DNA from: Mucor racemosus
Lineage: Eukaryota > Mucoromycota > Mucoromycetes > Mucorales > Mucoraceae
Direction: 5' to 3'
Length of the DNA stretch: 64,000 nt
Assembly (NCBI GenBank): GCA_027405735.1
Contig: JAPEHQ010000001.1
Coordinates: 2,108,001 to 2,172,000, forward strand
Positions 27,057 through 36,945 of this stretch are shown here, in pieces; positions within the stretch are counted from its first letter, which is position 1; each line of letters opens with the position of its first letter. The translations under genes and the position numbers were made by a program. Below the pieces are notes generated by a model. The model saw only the letters and a program-made list of their open reading frames with translations. It did no database searches and was not told the DNA's origin.

Positions 27057-28695
27057 CAGTGAGTTCCAAAACCCTTTCAATGTTTTGGAATTTTGAATGA
27101 AACTAGCCATAACGTTCGCAGTTTCAATCGGAGATATATGAAATTTCTATTCTAAGTAATTTAACATATTGCAAATAATTTGCAAAACGTTTGACCTGAT
27201 TATTTAAAGTTGCGCAAGAACTATATAAATTCAAAAACGGGTACATCATTGAAAGGGTTTTGGAAGCATAGGGTAAAAATTACAATTTAGTAACCCACAA
27301 CTTGTACATTAACGCTGGATATCTTATAAAACAGAGAAATATGCGGAAAATATATGAGATGTTTTTCAACTTTTACCTTACCTTTTTTACTAGTACTTTC
27401 AAGCGAAACCATCAGAATGAAGACTGTATCAGATGCCAAACGTAATGACGTTATCTCCCTGTTAAATTCAGGTCATACCGTATCGGAAATTGCTCGTCGT
27501 GTAAATGTTAGTCAAGCCACAGTATGTCGTATTGGAAAAAAGGCCTGTCCTGACCGAGAAAAACTTAAAGGAGGCCGACCATCTAAGCTGACTACTGCGG
27601 ATAAGAGATATTGTGTCCATAAAATCACTAAAGGTGGCTTGGATAATGCGGTACAAGTCAAAAGAGAGCTTCGTGGTAATCTCCACGTTAATGTCAGTGC
27701 GAATACTGTACGTAGGGCTCTTCGGGATAATGGTTTAGGCGCATTAACTAAGATAAAAAAGCCAGAAATTAGTGACGAAAATGCAAAGGATCGCCTCCGC
27801 TGGTGCAAAAACAGAATTGATTGGACTTTGGAGGACTGGAAACGTGTTATATTTACCGATGAGGCTAGAATTAACCGTTTTAACTCCGATGGCCGTATTT
27901 GGTGCTGGAAACGTGACAGCGAGGAGATAAAACCTAGGCATACCAAAAAAACAAGAAAGCATGGAGGTGGTCGCATCATGATTTGGAGCACTATTTCTTG
28001 GTCTGGTGTTGGTTGGTTGTGCAAAATCGAAGGTAATATGAACTCTGAGCTATATAAAACTATTGTTGATGATGATTTGGAGAAATCCATTGATGATATG
28101 TGCCAAAAATTGGAGTTACGTCGTAATCAAGTCATTCTTCAGCAAGGCAATGATTCCAAACACACCTCGAAGTTAATGAAAAAACACTTCGAAACAAAAG
28201 AATATGAAGTAATGCCATGGCCAGCTCAATCCCCGGACCTCAATCCCATTGAAAATATGTGGAGGCTATTGAAAATCCGCTTAAACGAATACGATACACC
28301 TCCAAAAGGCATGAATGACCTTTGGGAGAGAACACAAGAGATTTGGTATGACAAAATAACAGTTGAGGAATGCCAAAGAGTTATTTCGAGTATGCCTGAT
28401 CGTTTGGAAGCTTGCATTAAAGCAAAAGGCTACGGCATTGATTATTAACTGCGTTTAAATAAACTTCAATTTTTTTTTCATAATGCTTCCAAAACCCTTT
28501 CAATGATGTACCCGTTTTTGAATTTATATAGTTTTTGCGGAACTTCAAATAATCAGGTCAAACTTTTTGCAAATTATTTGCAATATATTAAATTACTTAT
28601 AATAGAAATTTCATATATCTCCGATTGAAACTGCGAACGTTATGGCTAGTTTCATTCAAAATTCCAAAACATTGAAAGGGTTTTGGAACTCACTG
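27057..28695 (+). mobile_element. Tc1/mariner element, copy 1, 1639 bp, inserted in repeat copy A
   Basis: Begins CAGTGAGTTCC and ends with its inverse, flanked by TA on both sides (27055-27056 and 28696-28697), as expected for Tc1/mariner. Terminal inverted repeats are long, about 209 bp (27057-27265 and 28488-28695), and differ slightly from each other. Each is bounded on its outer side by TTCCAAAACCCTTTCAATG and on its inner side by the inverse of the same 19-mer. Copy C of the host repeat (near 61727) keeps the empty site GTAGTATCAAACG. Contains one transposase gene. A second, nearly identical element lies inverted at 40261-41899. Confidence 0.97.
27354..28448 (+). CDS. Tc1-family transposase with catalytic Asp to Gly change (copy 1)
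   Basis: The frame from 27354 encodes 364 residues; the in-frame ATG at 27417 (residue 22) gives 343 residues, typical for Tc1 transposases, and is the more likely start. Paired N-terminal HTH domains span about 22-135, with a GGRPSK AT-hook-like motif (73-78). The catalytic core has TDEARIN (Asp169) and SPDLNPIEN (Glu300). At the second acidic position the family has QQDND, but here it is QQGND, so residue 265 is Gly, exactly 35 residues before Glu300. No stops or frameshifts interrupt the gene. The product should bind the TIRs but probably cannot cleave. The same residue is changed in copy 2. Confidence 0.93.
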   Translation: MRCFSTFTLPFLLVLSSETIRMKTVSDAKRNDVISLLNSGHTVSEIARRVNVSQATVCRIGKKACPDREKLKGGRPSKLTTADKRYCVHKITKGGLDNAVQVKRELRGNLHVNVSANTVRRALRDNGLGALTKIKKPEISDENAKDRLRWCKNRIDWTLEDWKRVIFTDEARINRFNSDGRIWCWKRDSEEIKPRHTKKTRKHGGGRIMIWSTISWSGVGWLCKIEGNMNSELYKTIVDDDLEKSIDDMCQKLELRRNQVILQQGNDSKHTSKLMKKHFETKEYEVMPWPAQSPDLNPIENMWRLLKIRLNEYDTPPKGMNDLWERTQEIWYDKITVEECQRVISSMPDRLEACIKAKGYGIDY

Positions 28696-29268
28696 TATCA
28701 AACGTATCATTAGTCGGTCTTATGGTGAATATCAATCTAAAATCAGAAATATCCCATCGTCATTGTTATAAGCTATGAAAAGCTTGATTTTTGATAATAC
28801 TACAGCAATAATATAGAAATCAAGATGATTCTAATAACATATGGTGAGTATTTAACATCTAAGTATGTTTGATGAAGTATGTTTTTAAACCCTTTTAAAA
28901 ATCCTGACGCGAATGAACACAACATCTTAGCCCTGTAATTTCTATCCATCAAAATGTTGCGATTTCCATGAAACAATGAATACACCACCTTTTATCAATC
29001 TTGATTTCGATGTACATTGGGTGTCAATTTTTTACCAGTTGTATTTTTTCTGATTCATTAATATTCAGTCATATTGAACGATGATTTGTAGCATTGCCAA
29101 AAAAAAAAGAACAAATGCTTCAATAATTGTCTGCATATCAAATTATGCAATATGGTAGTAATGATTGTACATAACTATGTTTTTTGAACCTATTAATGTT
29201 AATCAAAATAATTATTGCTTTCATTCAAAAGTAAGCTTTGCTTTATACGTTTATATTCACCAATTTTT

Positions 29269-29726
29269 CTGTTGTTATTAGATATGGACTTTCGATCAAA
29301 ATGCATTGATTATAACGTAGATAATGGAACAAAATGACTAAGCCTTGGATGCTTTTTTTGTTTTTTGAAAAAAATATTATAACGTGCTCTTACATTAATA
29401 GTTAATAATTCGTTCCCAAATAAACAATAGGAAAAACATGTGCTTGCACCTGCTACTTAATTTTAGCTTATAAAAAATATTGGCTTTTTTGTTGTAGTTT
29501 TAAACGTAAATAAAAGAGCTGAGGAAAGAGTAGGGAAGAAAAAAGATTTTGTGTGCTACAAACAGGAAGTTACAAAGGCATAAATACTTTTAGTTTTGCC
29601 AAACAGGTTGTTGTGGTTGTTCCCATTTGGTCCCCGAAAGAAGAAAATGGGCAGAACTCTTTCAAACCCCAAATGTCAAATTAATATATCTCGTCAATAA
29701 GGTAATTCTGTTAAATCAGAGTAACT
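29269..29726. other. AT-rich sequence between repeats
   Basis: No gene, RNA or repeat recognised between the right end of copy A and the next dispersed repeat. Confidence 0.6.
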
Positions 29727-30070
29727 CACATCTGCTTTAAACCATTCAAATTATCTCCTTTATTAATTATATTATAATTAATATACTTTAATAAATTGAC
29801 TAAGAAACCTTGATCTCATTGCTCTGCTCATCTGGGCATAATGATCTGCACAAAATGTTTTATTCTGCCTATTTTTGCAGATCATTATTCCCATGGGAAA
29901 TATAATCACTATGAAAAAAAAATCCCTTAATTCTCTTCATTGTGCCACATTAAGGAAAATAAGACAAAATTTAAAAAAAATAAGCAGCGAAAGTTTTCTT
30001 ATTTTCCTTAATGTGGCACAATGAAGAGAATTAAGAGATTTTTTCTTCATAGTGAATAGTTCGGCCGTAG
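29727..30070. repeat. Hairpin-bearing dispersed repeat, copy 1 (interrupted by a MITE)
   Basis: From CTCACATCTG to GGCCGTAGTG this matches 42837-43045. The core forms a hairpin: GGGCATAATGATCTGCA (29834-29850) pairs with TGCAGATCATTATTCCC (about 29875-29892) with a single mismatch. In the other copy the arms GATCTGCACA and TGTGCAGATC also pair. The MITE at 29907-30054 sits inside this copy only. Confidence 0.75.
29907..30054. mobile_element. Foldback MITE 1, 148 bp
   Basis: Nearly the whole element is an inverted repeat of about 58 bp per arm, starting CACTATGAA and ending TTCATAGTG, around a short loop. AAT flanks it on both sides, and the homologous site at about 43024 has no insert, supporting a 3-bp target duplication. 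No coding capacity. The superfamily is uncertain; 3-bp duplications are typical of PIF/Harbinger. Confidence 0.85.
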
Positions 30071-30668
30071 TGAGACATAAATAGCAGACAACCAACTTGT
30101 TGTTCAAACCTATCGAATGCACGATGGCCCATGAAAGCTGATAATGTATCTGAAATACTTTTAATAATGCATATTCATATCTATGTTTACATAGAGCCGC
30201 AGCTTACTTGGATCAGTATTTATTGTCGGTTTTTACCTTTTTATTCAGTTTTAATTCCTAATAGAACTGACATTTAATAGAAATTGTAGTATAAATATCT
30301 TCAGGAACCGAGACCTAATAGTTCTTGGTTCCCTTTTTATTCTGCAATAAAGACCCTACGTTCTCCGTATGTAATGAGCCAAACATTTCAGTTTCATTAT
30401 GCAAAACCTTCCCTCATTCCTTATATAAATACTACAAGGAAATCATTACATGATCCCTTGTAGATTTATCTGTCTTGTTACACTCTCTTTACTTTTATTT
30501 ATTTACTAATAAATATCTAATTTACAAATAAGAACACCAACCTTCATCAGTCCAGTTATCACAAATTTATAATAGCAAGAATAATATCTATAAGCATATT
30601 ATCCACCTTTGTTGTTAGCCCAAATTATAGATCATTACACCGTAATTGAATCAGCATTAGTCTCTTTT

Positions 30669-30804
30669 ACTATGAAGAAAAAACCTTTTGATTCTTTTAA
30701 CTATGCCATATTAAGACAAAATTCAAGAAAATAAGCACTGAAAATTTTCTTATTTTCCTTAACGTGGCACAATTAAAAGAATTAAGATATTTTTTCTTCA
30801 TAGT
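30669..30804. mobile_element. Foldback MITE 2, about 136 bp, same family as MITE 1
   Basis: Arms begin ACTATGAAGAAAAAA and end TTTTTTCTTCATAGT, and the interior matches MITE 1 (CATTAAGG/CCATATTAAG, TTTTCTTATTTTCCTTAA, GTGGCACAAT). More diverged between its arms than MITE 1, so probably an older insertion. Candidate target duplication TTT. Confidence 0.8.
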
Positions 30805-31717
30805 GTTTATTATTTCTACCTTTATAAAAATAAGATCTATTTCCCCAATAACTCTCATTTATAGGCACCATATTTAAATTGTTTTCAATAAAAGTGTGCA
30901 GAAAACTATAGGTGCACTTCGGTGATGATTTTCTCATTACATAGTAGGTTGTAGAAGATGCCATTCGACATCATTGTGTGGAAAATGATGCGTACCTAAT
31001 TCTCGTGCAGATTTTGAAGTTGCTTTGATCAAAATTTGCCAAGATACGACTTTTGTTTTCAAGTAAATCTTGGATAATTTCAGATGGTTCTCAGATGATT
31101 TTCAAAACTTTTCATTCAATATTGATTCAAATTTAGTTAAATTTCCAACGTTGGTGTATCTTGTTTCTATAGGCCATTAATTTTTCTCCGGAAATAAAAT
31201 TGCTATTATATACTGCTCTCTAAAGCAATGGTTTCTGTAACACAGATGATTGTATTTACAGTATGGCTCAAGTATATAAACAGCTTTTTAACCAAATTAT
31301 ACAAAATTTTAAAGACGTCATCAATGGAATTCAAGTTCTGGGGTTTATTCAAAAACACGAAGGCCCCCTGTTTTGTTGTTTTTTTTTAACAATCAGGTAG
31401 GTTTGATGAAACAAAGCCTTATGGTTTGGTGAAATCACGAGTCTATCATGTACGTGCCTTATCCGTTGGCTAAGGTCTACTATACTGTAGTGTCTCGCAA
31501 GATGAAGCTTCATACGTAGTTGCCAAAGGTTAGGTGGGAGTTTCAACGTTAAAGTAACGCCTCGTGCGTGAAATTTTAACGAAGCTTCTATCATAAACTT
31601 TCCTAGTATTATAGGTTTGAGTAAAAGAAAAACAAGCTGCTCTTGTTTAACTTTCTTTTAGCTCACCCGGGTACAGGGTTTATTCTATTTGCGTTTGGTT
31701 CTTTTGATTATTTACCT
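30805..31717. other. AT-rich region without recognised genes
   Basis: Several short open frames are present, but none shows family motifs or a plausible exon structure. Nothing else is seen. Confidence 0.6.
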
Positions 31718-32070
31718 GCGGTTATCAGCTGTTTGCTATCTGATTTTTGGCACACCCTTGGCCAGGGTTTAAGAGTCGAAATAATTTGAGCTAACAGTTG
31801 GTAGCTATTGAGTTATCAGCTACGGGCTATCTCATTTTGGCACACCCTTAGCCAGGGTTTAAGAGTCGAAATGATTTGGTCTAACAGTTGATAGCTATTG
31901 AGTTAGCAGCTACGGGCTATCTCATTTTGGCACACCCTTAGCCAGGGTTTAAGAGTCGAAATGATTTGGTCTAACAGTTGATAGCTATTGAGTTAGCAGC
32001 TATTGGCAATCTCATTTTGGCACACCCTTGGTCAGGGTTTAAGAGTTAAAATAATTGGAATTAATAGCTG
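31718..32070. repeat. 90-bp tandem repeat, about four copies
   Basis: GGCACACCCTT recurs at 31749, 31839, 31929 and 32019, exactly 90 bp apart, with GCCAGGGTTTAAGAGTCGAA and AACAGTTGATAGCTATTGAG in each unit. The middle units are nearly identical and the outer ones diverged. A decayed relative (GCTATCTGATTTTTG and GCGGGTTTAAGAATC) lies near 34660-34705. Confidence 0.92.
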
Positions 32071-32079
32071 ATGCCTCAA

Positions 32080-34350
32080 TTTTGCTATAACCTGTCTCTT
32101 TTCTTTAGCATCTGGGCTCTTTTTTGCAAGATCTGATCTTTCTGGTATGTTTCTAAAACGTAGTACATTCTACTTTTGTCGTAATCTAATTCTTTTTTGG
32201 ACATATTTAATCGTTTCTCTCCAATATCTGCCTCTCTTCGCAAAGATCCAGCACCTTTTTTGATATCCTCTATGTGGTCTCGTTTCTGCAACATCTGTTA
32301 TCGTTACTGAGCAATTTGGTCTATCGTATGCAAATCTGGTCTTTTTCTGTAATATTTGGTCCTCCTCTTTCAATACCTGGTAAATTTATGTTGACATTGG
32401 CTTTTTATTTAGGATTGCCTTGCCTTTTAGTCTATCTGTCTCTCTTACTATGGCTTTTCTGGTATCTGGTTTTTTCTCTATTATATATGCTATCTCATTT
32501 CTTGCTTTTTAATGCTGACGTCTCTCTATGTTCATTTACCTCATCTGTTTTAGTCAACATCTGGTTCTTCATTTCTTGTATCAAGTTTTGGTTTACTCTA
32601 TCTGGTTTTATTTACGTCGTACATTATCTATCTGGTTTCTGCTTGTCTTATATGTTGCTTGATTCTCCATTTCCACGGCCTTAAACGTTTTATTTGCGTT
32701 GTCCCTTTTTGCGTATACCTGGTCTTGTTCTTTCACCATATCTGGTAGTATTCTGGATACCGTATGTCATTTAAGCAATATCTGGTTTCGATTAATTCAC
32801 TTTTGGTCTCAACTCAGGTTTATATGGTCTCATTTCGTGCTCATCAGATCTCCATTCATGTACTTTCAGTCTCGGTTTATCAACGTTTGGTCCTTTTTCA
32901 AGCATTTCTGGTTTTAATCCATATTTATCTGGTATAATCGCATGCTCTCCTAGTCTCATCCCATGCTCTTCTGGTCTCAATGCATGATCTTCTGGTTTCA
33001 ACTCGTGCTTATCCGGTTTTAACTCATGTTTATTTGGTTTCAATTTAATGCTTATCTGTTTTCAATTTACAGTTATCTGGTTTAGATTCATACACCACAT
33101 CTGGTACTGTTCTAAAACGTCAGGCTTTTATTCACTCATTTTTTTAGTCTCAACCTTTGTTTATCTGGTATAGTCTCATCAACATCTGATCTTTATTCAT
33201 CCATTTCTGATATCTTTTTATTGACATGTAGTCTTCATTTATACGCTGCTTGTAGAAATTTATGTTCATCTGGTATGGTTTTAGAGATATAGGGTCTTTA
33301 TTCATCCGCTTTTTGTGTCAATGTATGTTTATTCCTCGTCTCAATTAATCCACTTTCGGTATTAATTTATGCTTATTTAGTATCAATCGACACACTTCTG
33401 GTCTGGTTCCAACATTATCCGGTTTCAATTTATGCCTATCGGTTTTCCATCAATGCACATCTGTTTTCTTTTATGCGCCCCTCATTTCAATTAATGCACA
33501 TTTTGTATCCTATTATCAGCATCTCGTCTTTCTGTTCTCAACTTATCTTCATCTGATCTCATTACATGCTTACCTGGTTTCAATTTATGCACATCTGGTA
33601 TCGTTTTTTAACATCTGGTTTTCATTTATGCACTGTTAGTCTCAATTTATGTTTATATAGTATAGGTTTATCAACATCTGGTTTTTATGTATGCACCTCT
33701 GGTCTCACTTCATGCACATCCGTTCTGCCTTTGTCAACATATAGTCTTTATTTTCATGCACTTCTGGTCTGTATTTATGCACTTCTGGTCCCATTTTATT
33801 AGTATCTAATCTCATTTTATTCTTATCTCGTCTTTATTTTTGCTCGTCTGGTCTCTATTCATGTTTATCTGTTCTCCATTTATGCTCGTCTCGACTCCAT
33901 TAATTTTTCTCAGGTCTCAAGTGGCTTACATCTGGTCTATTTTAATTCTTGCTCATCTGATTTCTATTTATTCATAGTTAATTTTGGTTCATTCAAGTCT
34001 ATTCTCAATTTATTTCTATCTGGATTCAACTTATTCTGGTTTGATCTCCATTCATTTGTATCCGGTCTCAATTCTTATCTGGTCTCCATTTATACTCATC
34101 TGCTTTCAAGTTATCCTGATGTGGTCTAAATTCATGTTTATATGGTCTTATTTTTTCATCTTTAACTGGTCTCAATTTATGCTCTTTTGCTCTTTTGGTA
34201 TAAAGGTGTGCTCCTCTGGTCTCCATTTATCCTCACTTGGTATTAATTTATTCTCATCATCTAGTCTAAATTTATGCTCATCTGGTCTTACTGAATGTTT
34301 ATCTAGTCTCAATTAATGCTCATCTGGTCCCAATTTGTGTGCTTCTCGTT
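32080..34350. repeat. Decayed 21-bp (seven-codon) tandem repeat array, about 2.3 kb
   Basis: Plus-strand phrases such as ATCTGGTCTCAATTTATGCTC recur with mainly 21-bp spacing across the whole stretch. Read on the minus strand at 33043-32792, consecutive seven-residue units appear: KPNKHEL, KPDKHEL, KPEDHAL, RPEEHGM, RLGEHAI. Other windows (32294-32085 minus) show Lys/Glu-rich heptads too. Stops and frame changes are frequent, so there is no intact gene now. It may be a minisatellite or the remains of a repetitive protein gene. Confidence 0.85.
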
Positions 34351-34534
34351 TCTCGTCTCATTTCTTTAACTTGTGCTGTTAACTTATGGAAAAGGTATAT
34401 TATTGAAAACTTAAAGAGTATTGTCAACATCTAATCTCTATTGGTATCACTTTTATATCTATTTCATTGCAAGCTCTTCCCTTCCATACAGAACTTTGAA
34501 GGTTTCTTTTGATATGACGCTTCCGATCTAATGT

Positions 34535-34604
34535 CTTTGGTCTTGTCTCTTTGGTCTTGTTTCTCTGGTCTTGTTTCCCTGGTCTTGTCTCTCTGGTTTT
34601 GTTT
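34535..34604. repeat. 14-bp tandem repeat, five copies
   Basis: CTTTGGTCTTGTCT and close variants follow one another five times without gaps. The sequence shares CTGGTCTT with the preceding 21-bp array but has a different period. Confidence 0.88.
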
Positions 34605-36945
34605 CTTTGATTTTATCTTAGTTACTATATTTCCTTCAGAAATTAAAGCATTTTTTTTTGCTATCTGATTTTTGATTCACCCTATGCGGGTTTAAGAATC
34701 AAATAATTTGATCGAAAAAAAAGCGATAATTTTTACCACCTTTATTGGGATGGTATCTGTTTTGATGCTATCTTAGTAAATTTGGTTACTATACTCAGTT
34801 GTTGGTCTTTGTACAATCGGTAATCCTGGGTCAATTTAACCTGGCTGCTCTCCATTCATGGACTTGCGACCTCTTCCCCTTTTAGGGCCTTGTAGTCTTC
34901 TTTCACGGTAACCGGCTGGAAACTATAGCCCTTTCTGGCAATCGGAGTTGTACTGTTTTTATAGCATCTGCTTGATTTCAGTATCACTTTATAGTATGGT
35001 GGTATACAAGCTATAAAGTCAAATGGCAACATGTAGATGGACCTCCACGTGGTGTTGCTGGAAACGTTCTTTTGAATGGCTAACTATCTACTCCATGAAA
35101 CCAATTATATTACAATTCACTTTTCTTTCATCTTAGAGCATTTCATCGCTTATAATTTCGACCCATAATTTTTTATTTTATTTGTTTTTTCTTCGATTCT
35201 TTATATTACATAATAAAAACTCCAAGACTGAAATCTATTGTTTTATTACTCTATTTCTTATTTTCTATTTCTTATTGTGATACAAATTATTGAACTCATA
35301 CAACTAAGCATTTGTAAAACCATTGACAGTATTAAAAAAATGTATACTGCACAAAATATAAATGTATTGATGTATTTTTTTATAAACCCGCAAAGTTTTA
35401 ACAAAAACAGAATTACGTAAATTTGTTTGATTGTTATATATATACTGTATACAAGAAAACTATTTATAAACAGTATATATATATATATATATATATATCC
35501 AAAAGCCCTTTGATGTTACGCCAGGAGATTATGCCAATCACAAAGCTACAGCATGTACTAAATAATTTAATAAAAATAGAAGAAAACTTTTATAAAATGA
35601 AAGAGCACATTAAAACTAAAAACTTTATTATAAGGTCGAAACATCTTCTTTTATATTTACATTCTCTAATTATATGTTATATGACTAATCTAAAATGAGT
35701 CTATTTATATACATATATCCAATCAAGTCTACGTGACATACACTAGTTTAACATTCCTCAATACGTACAGTATAAACTGAGCTTTATGACATAATATACA
35801 GCAATGTAAAACTTATTATTATATAAAACTGCTGTGTCATTAATCTTAACCAAGGAATGTACACAGACTTGTGGACGCAACATTTGAACTTTAGCAGATT
35901 GGTTAAGCTCCAACCAAGTTTTCCAGGCTTTTGCGTTTTTCATCTTGTAGCCAGTTTTTGACAATATTCATTAATCTAGTAATAGTAGCTTGATAAACTA
36001 CAAGGCAAGCTAACACTAACTTGAATAATGATGCAGAAATGACCAGCTTCAAATTGAAAAATTGCATTCGAAATGAAAATAAGTTCAGTGTTTCTCTCTG
36101 ACATAATATTTTTTTATTTTATTTTTAATAGTAAAAATGTTGTTTTTAAATCCAAAATATATGCCATTTCTCTCCCCCACAAAGTTTATTTGTTGCATAT
36201 ACTGTATCTGTTGCTAGAAGAAAGATGTAGATCATATTCTTTTTTTGTTATATACATATATAGTGTCGTATATTTTCAGGATTGATAAATATTACTTAAA
36301 AAAGAATACAATTATAAAAGAATGAGTAATTAATCAGTTCTTCAACTGTATAATAAAAACAAGATATCGTTTATTTAGATGTAAAAGTATGGCCTTTTAT
36401 ATTGATTAGACATTGAGATCCTGAGATGTAATTTAAGGCACTATTGAACTATTGGATCTGTTTGATAGTAATCTATGGATTGAAATGGATCAATCATAAT
36501 TTAACCGTTCTTGCAGAGCTTGTGAGTTGTGTTGTTTCAATGCTGCGCTAAATATGCTTGGATGTTGATTTGATAACTACTTGATTGGTTAACTGCTGGG
36601 ATGAAATAATGTGGTGTCATAATTGAGGTCCAAGCGTTCTTGGTAATTACTGGATTAAACTTGGTACGCTAGGAGTTTCTTATATCCGATATCAAGACTT
36701 GCACTTCAATACATGTCGTAGTCAATAGATTGTAAGATGTATTGATACTGTAGAAGGTGATAATGTATGATACTAGTAGGTGGAATACAACATATAGGGG
36801 TGTTTTTCGTAATTTTGTTAACATAATGTAATATCTTATAATCTGTATTCATGAATATGGCCGATTATTCTTACATTATTATAGTGATACATTATGGCCA
36901 ACCTGTGCTGCATAAGATGATTTTGTTTCAGTCCAGGTGGGCTGC
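34605..36945. other. AT-rich intergenic stretch
   Basis: Contains a TA microsatellite and several short open frames on both strands without recognisable domains. Sequence around 36410-36800 is less AT-rich and might be remnant retroelement sequence, but I see no diagnostic motif. No gene is supported. Confidence 0.55.
35474..35498. repeat. TA dinucleotide microsatellite
   Basis: Uninterrupted TA repeat of about twelve units. Confidence 0.95.

Larger units (their letters stand above)
26871..28790 (-). pseudogene. Dynein intermediate chain fragment in copy A, split by Tc1
   Basis: On the minus strand the segments 28790-28696 and 27056-26871, joined across the Tc1 element, match the C-terminal WD-repeat part of cytoplasmic dynein intermediate chain. 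The clearest stretch reads KLAWDKEGKQAAIGSSDGHV followed by YVYEI. Upstream, frameshifts and a stop (TGA in the FNLWNLN-like motif) break the frame. The end of the match coincides with GTAAG (26870-26866), a retained 5' splice site, so it derives from genomic DNA rather than a processed transcript. Copies B and C carry the same fragment with different lesions. It is not functional. Confidence 0.8.
24734..29268. repeat. Dispersed repeat copy A (~2.9 kb, interrupted by Tc1)
   Basis: Collinear with copy B (36946-39798) throughout and with copy C (60209-62122) from about 25386 on, all in the same orientation. Excluding the 1.64 kb Tc1 insertion the length is about 2.9 kb. Landmarks shared with B are GCACACTATGG near the left end, CCTTATCAAACGGTGAATA, a dynein intermediate chain fragment, and AAGTAAGCTTTGCTTTATAC at the right end. 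No terminal inverted repeats or long terminal repeats are visible. The copies differ by many substitutions and small indels, so the family is old. A could be a non-autonomous element or duplicated genomic segment. Confidence 0.85.

Noticed and set aside
27512..28090. 192-codon frame antisense to the Tc1 transposase
   Set aside because: Shadow of the transposase gene on the opposite strand; the same shadow appears in the second copy. No domain.
32699..34316. Plus-strand Ser/Phe/Trp-rich open frames across the 21-bp array
   Set aside because: They are read-throughs of a repeat unit that lacks stops in that frame, with no start context or conserved domain.
36410..36880. Solo LTR
   Set aside because: Base composition differs from the surroundings, but I could not find matching TG...CA ends, a target duplication or a second copy.
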